A stretch of 64,000 bases of DNA. It comes from Rhodoferax sp. (lineage in GTDB: Bacteria; Pseudomonadota; Gammaproteobacteria; Burkholderiales; Burkholderiaceae_C). The notes beneath the pieces are model-generated. The model was not told the origin of the DNA and ran no database searches. It saw only the letters and a program-made list of their open reading frames with translations. Positions 24,772-33,064 of the stretch are shown one piece after another. Each line of letters begins with the position of its first letter. The stretch's first letter is position 1. Where the stretch lies: contig NZ_JAQTMS010000003.1 in assembly GCF_028714215.1 (NCBI RefSeq), forward strand, positions 107,258-171,257. Reading direction: 5' to 3'. Position numbers and translations under genes: made by a program.

Positions 24772-25698
24772 ATGGATGGACATATTTTCGGCCAGCAAGT
24801 GGTCAACGGGATGGTTCTAGGCATGATTTATGGGCTCATCGCTGTCGGTTACAGCATGGTCTACGGAGTCATCGGGATGATCAACTTTGCCCATGGCGAT
24901 GTTTACATGATCTCGGCCTATATCACCGGCATTACCCTGAGCGTGTTGGCATTTTTTGGCGTGCAAGCGCTGCTGCCGGTGCTGATCATCGCGTTGCTGG
25001 TGGTGATGCTGGTCACGGGGGTCTATGGCTGGGTGATTGAGCGTGTGGCCTACCGGCCGCTGCGCGGTTCGCCGATGCTGGCACCCTTGATTTCAGCCAT
25101 TGGTGTGTCGCTATTTCTGGAAGCCTACGTGCAGATTGCCCAAGGCCCCAATCCTCAAGGCATCAAGCCCTACCTGTCAGGTGCCTTTCGTTTCTGGACC
25201 GGCACTGGGGTCGACCAATTTTTTCAAATCACCTACATTCAGACGGTCATCGTGGTGGTGGCGCTGGCCAGCATGGCAGGACTGGCGTACCTGATTGGTT
25301 ACACCAGTTTGGGGCGCTCTTGCCGCGCCACGCAACAAGATTCCAAAATGGCCACGCTGTTGGGCATTGACACCAACCGGATCATTTCCATGGTCTTTGT
25401 GATTGGCTCGGTATCGGCCAGCATCGCCGGTTTTCTGGTGACCCTCAATTACGGTTCATTTGATTTCTATATCGGCTTCGTCGTCGGCATCAAGGCCTTT
25501 ACCGCCGCCGTTCTGGGCGGCATTGGCTCGCTCCCTGGAGCTTTGCTGGGGGGCTTGCTGCTGGGGCTGCTGGAATCGCTCTTTTCAGGCTACGTCAGTA
25601 CCGACTACAAGGACGTATTTTCTTTCTCGGTACTCATCATCGTGTTGATTTTTAAACCGAGTGGTTTATTGGGTCGCCCGGCCGTGGAGAAAGTATGA
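24772..25698 (+). CDS. livH: Liv-type ABC transporter permease LivH
   Basis: A 308-residue inner-membrane permease with eight or so hydrophobic helices. It shows the LivH hallmarks GLIAVGYSMVYGVIGMINFAH near residue 20, IERVAYRPLRGSPMLAPLIS around 85-105 and VVGIKAFTAAVLGGIGSLPGA near 240. It forms the transmembrane pore with LivM. Its stop overlaps the livM start (ATGA). It follows livK by 127 bp that include a stem-loop. Confidence 0.9.
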   Translation: MDGHIFGQQVVNGMVLGMIYGLIAVGYSMVYGVIGMINFAHGDVYMISAYITGITLSVLAFFGVQALLPVLIIALLVVMLVTGVYGWVIERVAYRPLRGSPMLAPLISAIGVSLFLEAYVQIAQGPNPQGIKPYLSGAFRFWTGTGVDQFFQITYIQTVIVVVALASMAGLAYLIGYTSLGRSCRATQQDSKMATLLGIDTNRIISMVFVIGSVSASIAGFLVTLNYGSFDFYIGFVVGIKAFTAAVLGGIGSLPGALLGGLLLGLLESLFSGYVSTDYKDVFSFSVLIIVLIFKPSGLLGRPAVEKV

Positions 25699-27002
25699 AC
25701 TCACGCCATCCATCCTCTCAAACTGTCTCGGCCCAGGCGTCGGCCAAATGGCGCGAGCTGCTGCGCGATGCCTTGTTCACCTTTGTCTTGGCCTGGATCG
25801 TGTTTGGCCCGATCACTGGCTTGCAGTTGAAGGGCCTTGACTTCATCGCCAACTGGCAGCGTCCGTTATGGCTGGCCGTCATCGTCACAATGGGTCGCTT
25901 GTTGTTCCTGACGGCGCTCAATACCGATTGGTTAAAAGACCGTCTACAGCGCTCGGCCATCAAGACAGCGCAGGCGGCCACCGTACAAACGGCCCAGGAG
26001 TGGAAAAAATGGGCCATCATCAGCGCTGTAGCAGCAGCGGTGGCGTTTGCCTTGCCGTTTGTATTTCTCAACAACAGCTATGTGATGAAATCTTTGCTGT
26101 TGGCCATGATCTACGTGTTGCTCGGATTGGGGCTGAACATTGTGGTCGGCTTGGCGGGCTTGCTTGATCTCGGGTTTGTGGCGTTTTACGCGGTTGGGGC
26201 CTACTTTCTGGCCTTGGGTGCACAGCATTGGGGTTTGGGCTTTTGGGGGGCCCTGGTTTTGTCGCCTCTGCTGGCGGCTGCCTTGGGCGGCTTGCTCGGT
26301 TTTACCGTGCTCAGAACCCACGGCGACTATCTGGCCATCGTCACCTTGGGGTTTGGTGAAATCATTCGCCTGGTGCTGACCAACTGGTTGGCCGTCACGG
26401 GCGGCCCGAACGGCTTGCCGGTACCGGCACCAACATTTTTCGGCCTGGAGTTTTCCCGCATTGCCAAATTTGGCGGTACCCCGTTTCACGAGTTCATGGG
26501 TTGGGAATACAACACCAACATGAAATTTCTATTCCTCTACGTGGTCTTGTTTTTGGTGCTGGCGTTGATGATTTTCTGGGTCTACCGCTTGCGCGTGATG
26601 CCCATGGGCCGCGCCTGGGAGGCGCTGCGCGAAGACGAAATTGCCTGCCGCTCGCTCGGCATCAACCCGGTGGTGGTGAAGCTCTCGGCGTTCATGATGG
26701 GCGCCATGACCGGTGGTTTGGCAGGCGTGTTTTTTGCCAGTTACCAGGGGTTTGTCAACCCGACATCATTCACTTTCTTCGAATCGGCACTGATTCTGGC
26801 GATTGTGGTGCTGGGGGGGTTGGGCTCCATTGTCGGCGTCATCGTGGCCGCTTTTGTGCTGACATTGCTGCCCGAGATGCTGCGCGAGTTTGCCGACTTT
26901 CGTATTCTGGCCTTTGGCATCTTGATGGTGCTGATGATGATTTGGCGGCCGCGCGGTTTGATTCGCACCCGTCGCCCGGTCTTCACCATCGCTGAGAGGT
27001 AA
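25695..27002 (+). CDS. livM: Liv-type ABC transporter permease LivM
   Basis: A 435-residue permease, longer than a typical LivM of 320-360 residues because of an N-terminal extension of about 100 residues. That extension contains its own hydrophobic segments (LFTFVLAWIVFGPITGLQL) and a charged stretch (TAQEWKKW). The family core begins around 125 with LLLAMIYVLLGLGLNIVVGLA and continues with THGDYLAIVTLGFGEIIRL and the EAA-like MGRAWEALREDEIACRSLGI near 315. It pairs with LivH to form the channel. Coupled to livH by ATGA; livG follows after 3 bp. Confidence 0.9.
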   Translation: MNSRHPSSQTVSAQASAKWRELLRDALFTFVLAWIVFGPITGLQLKGLDFIANWQRPLWLAVIVTMGRLLFLTALNTDWLKDRLQRSAIKTAQAATVQTAQEWKKWAIISAVAAAVAFALPFVFLNNSYVMKSLLLAMIYVLLGLGLNIVVGLAGLLDLGFVAFYAVGAYFLALGAQHWGLGFWGALVLSPLLAAALGGLLGFTVLRTHGDYLAIVTLGFGEIIRLVLTNWLAVTGGPNGLPVPAPTFFGLEFSRIAKFGGTPFHEFMGWEYNTNMKFLFLYVVLFLVLALMIFWVYRLRVMPMGRAWEALREDEIACRSLGINPVVVKLSAFMMGAMTGGLAGVFFASYQGFVNPTSFTFFESALILAIVVLGGLGSIVGVIVAAFVLTLLPEMLREFADFRILAFGILMVLMMIWRPRGLIRTRRPVFTIAER

Positions 27003-27005
27003 ACC

Positions 27006-27839
27006 ATGACTGCCTGCAACAAGCTGCTCACAGTACACAATTTGGGCATGCGCTTTGGTGGTATCCAAGCGTTGGCTGAGGTTGACTTCAGTATTGCGGC
27101 TGGCTCCATTTCGGCGTTGATTGGTCCCAATGGCGCCGGCAAGACCACGGTATTTAACTGCATCACGGGTTTCTATCCGCCCAGCACTGGCAGCATGCAA
27201 TTAGCGCTAGAGGGCCGCTCGCAAGACCTGGGACAGCTTTTGTCCTCGCCTTTGTTTGGCGGCTCGCACCGCATTGCACGTATTGGCATTGCCCGTACTT
27301 TTCAAAACATCCGCCTGTTTCGCGAAATGACAGTGCTGGAAAATTTGCTGGTGGCCCAGCACCATCAGTTGAATCACAATCTGCTGGCCGGATTTTTTCG
27401 CACTCGTGCCTACCGCTCGGCCGAGCATGCAGCGATCGACAACGCCATTGGCTGGCTTGAAGTGGTTGGCTTGCGCGACTGCGCCAATCGTCTGGCAGGT
27501 ACTTTGCCCTATGGCCACCAGCGACGACTCGAAATTGCACGGGCCATGTGCACTAAGCCTCGACTGATTTGCCTGGACGAACCCGCCGCCGGTCTGAACC
27601 CGCACGAAACCGAAGAGTTGGCGGCGCTGATTCGACAATTGCGACAAGAACACGCGGCCACGGTGCTGCTGATCGAGCATGACATGGGCTTGGTGATGGG
27701 TATTAGCGATCACATCGTGGTGTTGGATCACGGCAAAGTGATCGCCATGGGTACGGCGCAGGCGGTAGCCAGTTCACCTGCGGTGATCCTGGCGTACCTG
27801 GGTGTTGATGAGAGCCAGAATACAGAGGCCTCGGTATGA
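27006..27839 (+). CDS. livG: Liv-type ABC transporter ATPase LivG
   Basis: A 277-residue ATPase. Walker A is GPNGAGKTT, the signature loop is LPYGHQRRLEIAR (YGHQ in place of the more common YGDQ), and Walker B is LICLDEPAAGLNP followed by the switch His in LLIEHDMGLVM. With LivF it powers substrate import through LivHM. The stop overlaps the livF ATG (ATGA). Confidence 0.92.
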   Translation: MTACNKLLTVHNLGMRFGGIQALAEVDFSIAAGSISALIGPNGAGKTTVFNCITGFYPPSTGSMQLALEGRSQDLGQLLSSPLFGGSHRIARIGIARTFQNIRLFREMTVLENLLVAQHHQLNHNLLAGFFRTRAYRSAEHAAIDNAIGWLEVVGLRDCANRLAGTLPYGHQRRLEIARAMCTKPRLICLDEPAAGLNPHETEELAALIRQLRQEHAATVLLIEHDMGLVMGISDHIVVLDHGKVIAMGTAQAVASSPAVILAYLGVDESQNTEASV

Positions 27840-28552
27840 CGACTCCGATTCTTCAAGTTAATAACATCGACGCCTACTATGGGCCGATTCAAGCCCTGCG
27901 AGGCGTCTCGCTCGATGTCAACGAAGGCGAAATTGTGGCCTTGATCGGGGCCAACGGAGCCGGCAAATCGACCTTGCTGATGAGCATCTTTGGTCAACCG
28001 CGCGTGCGCAGAGGCAGCATTTGCTTTGCCGGCGAAGACATTACCCAGGTTGCCTCGCACAACATCGCCAGACGCGGTTTGTCCCAAGTCCCCGAGGGCC
28101 GACATATTTTCCCGGCCATGACGGTCGAAGAAAATCTATTGATGGGAACCGTGCCAATAGGGTTGGACCATGTCGATGCCGACCGCGCGAGCATGTTTAC
28201 CCTGTTTCCGCGTTTGAAAGAACGTTGCAATCAGCGCGCTGGCACGATGTCAGGTGGCGAGCAACAAATGCTGGCGATTGCGCGCGCGTTGATGGGCCGG
28301 CCGCGCATGATTTTGCTTGATGAACCTTCACTGGGCTTGGCCCCCAAGGTAATTGCCGCGGTGTTTGATGCGCTCAAACAAATTGCGGCAAGTGGCAAAA
28401 CCATTTTTTTGGTTGAACAAAATGCCAACCAGGCGCTGGCTTTGGCGCAGCGCGCTTATGTGCTGGTCAACGGCGCAGTGCGCATGCAGGGTACTGGGGC
28501 AGAATTGATGGCGAATCCTGAAGTTCGTCAGGCTTACCTGGGCGGTCATTGA
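27836..28552 (+). CDS. livF: Liv-type ABC transporter ATPase LivF
   Basis: A 238-residue ATPase, the smaller partner of LivG. Walker A is GANGAGKST, the signature loop is MSGGEQQMLAIAR, Walker B is MILLDEPSLGLAP, and the family segment is LSQVPEGRHIFPAMTVEENL. It completes the transporter. Translationally coupled to livG, with the XRE-cupin regulator 44 bp downstream on the same strand. Confidence 0.92.
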   Translation: MTTPILQVNNIDAYYGPIQALRGVSLDVNEGEIVALIGANGAGKSTLLMSIFGQPRVRRGSICFAGEDITQVASHNIARRGLSQVPEGRHIFPAMTVEENLLMGTVPIGLDHVDADRASMFTLFPRLKERCNQRAGTMSGGEQQMLAIARALMGRPRMILLDEPSLGLAPKVIAAVFDALKQIAASGKTIFLVEQNANQALALAQRAYVLVNGAVRMQGTGAELMANPEVRQAYLGGH

Positions 28553-28596
28553 CCGCAAACTGACTTTTATGACTACATTTGCTTGGAATAATTGAT

Positions 28597-29202
28597 ATGG
28601 CAGAACCCTCTGAAGCGATCAGCAGCGAAGCGTTGCTCGGGCAACGCATACGCGCGCAGCGCAACCATCTTGGCTGGACTCTGGAACAAGCCAGTCAGTC
28701 GACCAGCTTGGCGCGATCGACCTTGTCAAAAATCGAAAATGGTTTGATGTCGCCGACTTACGACGCGCTGATCAAATTGGCCGCTGGATTAAAAATTGAC
28801 ATCAGCGAATTATTTGAGCCGACCGAAAAAGTTTCAGGCGTTGGTCGACGCAGCATCACGCACAAGGGGACTGGTCAGAGTCACCACACGCCTTTCTATG
28901 ACCATACCTTGCTGTGCAACGCCATGTCGAACAAAGACATGATCCCGTTCAAAACCAAGATTCTGGCGCGCTCGTTTGATGACTTTGATGATTGGAGCCG
29001 CCATACCGGCGAGGAGTTTGTCTACGTGTTGAGCGGTGAAGTCGAGCTGTTCACCGAGTTTTATGAACCCGTGCGGCTGGGTGAGGGCGACGCATGGTAT
29101 ATCGACAGCCGCATGGGACACCGGGTCATCAGTGTCAGCGCAGAGAACGCAGAAGTGCTGTGGGTAAGCACCACCCACCCACGAGAGACCAAAAAGATAT
29201 AA
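28597..29202 (+). CDS. XRE-family regulator with C-terminal cupin domain
   Basis: A 201-residue regulator. The helix-turn-helix domain covers residues about 14-72 (LGQRIRAQRNHLGWTLEQAS, then LARSTLSKIENGLMSPTYDA). A linker follows, then a cupin sensor around 120-195 (EEFVYVLSGEVELFTEF and GEGDAWYIDSRMGHRVISV). Proteins of this design repress or activate catabolic operons on binding a metabolite in the cupin. It sits mid-operon between the transporter and the enzyme genes, so it likely controls the island through the AT-rich divergent promoter. The start is the ATG at 28597; the in-frame TTG at 28579 is weaker. Confidence 0.87.
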   Translation: MAEPSEAISSEALLGQRIRAQRNHLGWTLEQASQSTSLARSTLSKIENGLMSPTYDALIKLAAGLKIDISELFEPTEKVSGVGRRSITHKGTGQSHHTPFYDHTLLCNAMSNKDMIPFKTKILARSFDDFDDWSRHTGEEFVYVLSGEVELFTEFYEPVRLGEGDAWYIDSRMGHRVISVSAENAEVLWVSTTHPRETKKI

Positions 29203-29243
29203 CTTTCACGGCTCAGGATTTCGCCAAAACCTATAACACCAAA

Positions 29244-30200
29244 ATGCAATTCATCTCTAGAGACGAAGTGGCTCGCCTGATGCCGTACGGTCCGCTGATT
29301 CAAGCACTGGCCACCGGATTGCTCGAACCCATTGAGTCGCCACCACGCAGTTTCTTCAATCCTAACCACGATGCCAGTTCGGTGCTGATCATGCCGGCCT
29401 GGCGACCCAAGCGCATGATGGGCACAAAAATCGTGTCGATCTGGCCAGAAAACAATGCCTTGGGTAAACCCGCCGTATCTGCCATTTATGTGGTCACCTC
29501 GTGCCAAGACGGTACCACGCTGGCCGTCATTGATGGGACTGAATTGACCCTGCGCCGCACAGCAGCTACCGCTGCACTGGGGGCACGATTGTTGGCCCGA
29601 CCCGATAGCAAAAAACTCGTCGTTTTGGGTACGGGGGCGCTCTCGGTGCCGATGGCACTGGCACACCACAGCGTGTTTGATTTGTCTGAAACCATTATTT
29701 GGGGCCGCCATCTCGATAAAGCCCAAGCGACGGTTGATCAGTTGGCCAAGCTCGGCATCGCAGCACGCGCCAGCACCGATCTGCAAAGCGCGCTGAGCAG
29801 CGCTGACATTGTGGTGGCGGTTACCACGGCGACAGCACCGTTCATCCGCAGCGACTGGGTCAAACCCGGTACCCACCTTGGGTTGATGGGTGCTTTCACC
29901 GCCAGCATGGCTGAAGCCGAGCCCCAACTCTTGCCCAAAGTCAGACTTTTCGCCGACTCCCGGGAGGCTGTCTTACAAAAAGGCGGTGAGGTCTTGCAAG
30001 CCCTGCGCGCGGGTTTGATTGCCGAGACCGATGTGCGCGGCGAACTCGCCGAGTTGCTTGTCTCTCCAACCCAAACCGTCGGGCGCAATTCAGCGCAGGA
30101 CGTTACCGTCTTTAAATCTGTCGGTTTCGCCGCGCTCGACTTGATTGCCGCAGAGCATTTGCTGCAAGGCCTAGCCATTTCACCCCGTCTTGCGGCCTGA
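29244..30200 (+). CDS. Ornithine cyclodeaminase/mu-crystallin family enzyme
   Basis: A 318-residue NAD(P)-dependent enzyme. The substrate-binding start is MQFISRDEVARLMPYGPLIQ, with WRPKRMMGTKIVSIWPENN around 55-75 and RTAATAALGARLLARP near 110. The Rossmann segment is LVVLGTGALSVPMALAHH. The family includes ornithine and lysine cyclodeaminases and ketimine reductases that reduce cyclic imines such as piperideine-2-carboxylate and pyrroline-2-carboxylate. The latter activity would fit a pathway with DAO enzymes that make imino acids. The start is the ATG at 29244; longer in-frame versions overlap the regulator gene. The exact reaction is not determinable. Confidence 0.86.
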   Translation: MQFISRDEVARLMPYGPLIQALATGLLEPIESPPRSFFNPNHDASSVLIMPAWRPKRMMGTKIVSIWPENNALGKPAVSAIYVVTSCQDGTTLAVIDGTELTLRRTAATAALGARLLARPDSKKLVVLGTGALSVPMALAHHSVFDLSETIIWGRHLDKAQATVDQLAKLGIAARASTDLQSALSSADIVVAVTTATAPFIRSDWVKPGTHLGLMGAFTASMAEAEPQLLPKVRLFADSREAVLQKGGEVLQALRAGLIAETDVRGELAELLVSPTQTVGRNSAQDVTVFKSVGFAALDLIAAEHLLQGLAISPRLAA

Positions 30201-30229
30201 ACCAAACGGCTCAAAGATTGAAGAAAACC

Positions 30230-30865
30230 ATGACGACGACGACAGCCAAAACCTTGCCTTGGAAGTTGGCCCGCCGCACCATCAAGATAGGCCCCTCGGC
30301 GATCCGTGAAATTCTGAAAATTACCGAGCGTCCCGGTATCATCAGCTTTGCCGGTGGCCTACCCTCGCCCAAGACTTTCCCGGTGGCTGAATTCGAAGCC
30401 GCCTGCGCCAAGGTTTTGCACCATGATGGGCATGCGGCACTGCAATATGCCGCCAGTGAAGGCTTTGGTTCGGTGCGTGACGTGGTGGCAGCGAGGCTAC
30501 CCTGGCAGGTTGATCCAGCCCAGATTTTGATCACCACCGGTTCGCACAAGTCGCAGCGTGATGCGATGCTTGAAGCACTGGCGCGCGAGATGCCTGCAGG
30601 CGATTCAGACTCGACACTCACCTGGAACACGCCCTCAGGTGGCATCTTTGTGTGGGCCTGTTTGCCCAAGGGCATGAACGCCCTGGATTTTTTACCTCAT
30701 GCAGTGGCACAAGGGGTGGCCTTCGTTCCCGGTGCGCCGTTTTACGCCGAACATGCAGACTCGCGTACTCTGCGTCTGTCTTTTGTTACGCCCAGCGTGG
30801 ACGAAATCTATCGTGGTGTGGTCGCCCTGGCTGCCGCCTACAAGAACTACGCCGCCGCAGAATGA
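30230..30865 (+). pseudogene. PLP-dependent aminotransferase with internal in-frame deletion (2-aminoadipate aminotransferase type)
   Basis: The 211-residue open frame joins the N-terminal third of a fold-type I aminotransferase (WKLARRTIKIGPSAIREIL, then RPGIISFAGGLPSP and ALQYAASEGFGSVRDVV) directly to its last third (SQRDAMLEALAREMPAG, then GVAFVPGAPFYAEHADS). Full-length relatives of the 2-aminoadipate/LysN group are near 395 residues. The junction ILITTGS-HKSQRDAML shows about 180 missing residues, including the PLP-binding Lys (usually SFSK) and the cofactor Asp/Tyr region. The frame is kept, so a protein could be made but cannot be a normal aminotransferase. Its stop overlaps the next ATG (ATGA). 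Either a real deletion or an assembly collapse. Confidence 0.85.
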
Positions 30866-31755
30866 ACGCACGCGCTCTGGCGGCGGCTTTGTTTACGATT
30901 GTTGTGTGGGCTTCGCTGGCTCTGCTGGCCGATCGGATGAAGCTGGTGCCACCGCTGTTGAGCGCCGGCTTCGCGCTAATGGTCGGCGGCTTGGTGGGTG
31001 CCTGGCAGCGCGGCGCCTGGCGTGCCCCCTTGGGCACCTATGTATTGGGGGTGGGAGGACTGTTTGGCTATCACGCACTGGTGTTCGCCGCGTTCGGCCT
31101 GGCCCCAGCGGTAGAAGTCAATCTGCTGCAGTACCTGTGGCCCCTGCTGATCGTGTTGCTGACACCGGTATTCCTGCCCGGCCACCGACTCGGTGTTCAC
31201 CACATTCTGGGTGCTGTTTTAGGCTGCGGCGGGGCCGCGTTGATTTTGGGCGGTGGGCAAGTCTCTCTGTCAAAACAATACGCGCTGGGCTATCTTTGTG
31301 CCATTGTTGCGGCCTTCGTCTGGGCCAGTTATTCCTTGGGTTGCCGCCGACTGGCGGCATTTCCCACTTCGGCGATTGCCGCCTGCTGCTTGTTGGCCGG
31401 TGCTGGATCAGTGCTGCTGCATTTGGCCTTGTTCGGCCCAGCAGCGGTTCAGGCTTTAACCGGTGCCAATGTGCTGCTGATTATCGTCATGGGCCTGGGG
31501 CCGATGGGAGTGGCCTTCCTGACCTGGGATATTGCACTCAAACACGGCGACCCCCGCGCCGTCGGCGCGCTGGCTTATCTCACGCCACTGCTATCGACGG
31601 TGTTGCTAACGCAGGTGAACGGGCACAGCTTCAGTTCACAAACCGGGTTCGCCGCCGCGGCAATTGTGTTGGGCGCCATTCTGGGCAATTTGCGCCTGTC
31701 TCTTCGGTCTTTTACTAAATTACCGCACATCAACAAAGTAGGAAAACGATTATGA
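30862..31755 (+). CDS. EamA/DMT-family transporter
   Basis: A 297-residue membrane protein with about ten hydrophobic helices in two EamA repeats. It includes FGLAPAVEVNLLQYLWPLLI around residues 78-98 and GPMGVAFLTWDIALKHGDP near 215-235. Members export amino acids or related metabolites, perhaps relieving accumulation of an intermediate from this island. The ATG overlaps the aminotransferase stop (ATGA) and its own stop overlaps the SDR start (ATGA). The start is unambiguous. Part of its 3' end (31615-31680) has a decayed copy at 32373. Confidence 0.87.
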   Translation: MNARALAAALFTIVVWASLALLADRMKLVPPLLSAGFALMVGGLVGAWQRGAWRAPLGTYVLGVGGLFGYHALVFAAFGLAPAVEVNLLQYLWPLLIVLLTPVFLPGHRLGVHHILGAVLGCGGAALILGGGQVSLSKQYALGYLCAIVAAFVWASYSLGCRRLAAFPTSAIAACCLLAGAGSVLLHLALFGPAAVQALTGANVLLIIVMGLGPMGVAFLTWDIALKHGDPRAVGALAYLTPLLSTVLLTQVNGHSFSSQTGFAAAAIVLGAILGNLRLSLRSFTKLPHINKVGKRL

Positions 31756-32351
31756 AAGTTCTGGTTGTCGGCGCCACAGGTGCCGTCGGGAAAGCGGTTG
31801 TCAGCGAACTCGCCCAACGCCACGAGGTGATTCAGGCGAGCCGCAGCAGTGTCACGTATCCGGTGGACATTACCCAAGCTGCCAGCATTGGGGCGCTATT
31901 CAAAAGAACGGGAAAAATTGACGCCATCGTTGCCACTGTAGGCAGTGTGCACTTTGGTTTATTGAGCGAGATGACCGGGGAGCAGTTTCGAATTGGGATC
32001 AACAACAAGCTGATGGGCCAAGTAGAACTGGTCCTACAGGGTCAAAGCCATCTAAACGCCGGCGGCTCAATCACGCTGACCAGCGGCATCATCAGTGACG
32101 AGCCGATCCGCATGGGGGCCAATGCCTCTGCGGTGAACCGGGCCATCGAGGGTTTTGTGTGCGGCGCGGCGATTGAATTGCTACGTGGCGTGCGCATCAA
32201 TGCGGTCAACGCCTCCGTGTTGGTTGAATCTCTGCGGACGTACGCGCCATTTTTCATTGGCTTCGACGCAGTGCCAGCTGCGCGCGTGGCCATGGCCTAT
32301 GCACGCAGCGTTGATGGGGCAGCTACCGGCCAAATTTACCGGGTGAGATAG
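31752..32351 (+). CDS. Short-chain dehydrogenase/reductase, short form
   Basis: A 199-residue SDR. The NAD(P)-binding start is MKVLVVGATGAVGKAVVSEL, with VDITQAASIGALF and TVGSVHFG. The Ser-region is SITLTSGIISDEPIRMG. The usual catalytic YxxxK is not evident; the aligned stretch reads ASAVNRAIEGFVCGAA. This shortened SDR group is widespread, and its substrate is often unknown. Last gene of the plus-strand operon, coupled to the transporter gene. The reaction cannot be named. Confidence 0.8.
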   Translation: MKVLVVGATGAVGKAVVSELAQRHEVIQASRSSVTYPVDITQAASIGALFKRTGKIDAIVATVGSVHFGLLSEMTGEQFRIGINNKLMGQVELVLQGQSHLNAGGSITLTSGIISDEPIRMGANASAVNRAIEGFVCGAAIELLRGVRINAVNASVLVESLRTYAPFFIGFDAVPAARVAMAYARSVDGAATGQIYRVR

Positions 32352-32372
32352 GAACCTTTATTGGCAGTCTAA

Positions 32373-32438
32373 GTGAACGGGCACAGCTTCATTTCGCAAA
32401 CCCGGTTCGCCGTCGGGGCGATTCTGTCAGGCGCGGTA
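32373..32438 (+). pseudogene. Decayed copy of a DMT transporter 3' end
   Basis: From 32373 the sequence GTGAACGGGCACAGCTTCA repeats 31615-31633 of the DMT transporter gene. Similarity continues with scattered differences for about 65 bp. In frame it reads VNGHSFISQTRFAVGAILSG against VNGHSFSSQTGFAAAAIVLG in the intact gene. No start codon or upstream part of a transporter is present, so it is the remnant of a second copy or of a related transporter. It lies 21 bp after the SDR stop. Confidence 0.75.
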
Positions 32439-33064
32439 CTGCGCACTCTGCACTCGCTTCTGTCATGGCGCCGGCGCCCTTTTGAATGACTGAATGTCTG
32501 CGCCGACGAAAACGCATTGGTCGCGGAAGAATTCGCGCGCGAGAACCTGCGTCGCCTGCGTCTTGCCGCGCCCACCATCGTGCTGCTGAACCCGATGGTC
32601 TTTCTCATGGCCGTGTTGACTGACGTGGCGGCCGACGCGCAACAGGCAGGCTGGTCCCCGGCCGTCCTTCTCTGCGAGCTTTTCGCTGGAACCGGATACT
32701 TGAAAACCGCCCTCTGCTGGAAATCAATGTGGTGTGATGCCGCACAGTTGTTCCGGGCATTGCTTCCGGTAGCCCAATGACAGCAGTGTGGGCGCGAATT
32801 CAATCAATGGGACACCCGGACTCGACCAGTGCCGGGTGCCCACGGGAGGCAGAAACATTTTCACTGTCGAGGTCCCATAAGGCCGTCGCACAATTGATGG
32901 CGTCCCTTCGCATTGCTGACACCGGCAGTTGGAAAGGCCGAAACCGGCGTGAGCGACTCCGGATATTCAAATTTTCGGTGCGGCTGGCGGTTCACGATTC
33001 AATGCCGATGTTCCAAACGTATCTTGGAGATTCAGCGCAATTCATACTTCTGGCAGAGCCAGCG
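32439..33064. other. Gene-poor 626-bp stretch with degraded coding remnants
   Basis: No convincing gene. A plus-strand open frame at 32517-32780 lacks an ATG and reads LVAEEFARENLRRLRLAAPT followed by a hydrophobic segment, which faintly recalls the membrane N-terminus of a diguanylate cyclase. A later frame (32777 on) contains MASLRIADTGSWK, which resembles the start of a PAS domain. Both may be debris of a signalling gene that once preceded the HD-GYP genes. The similarity is too weak to name. Confidence 0.35.
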
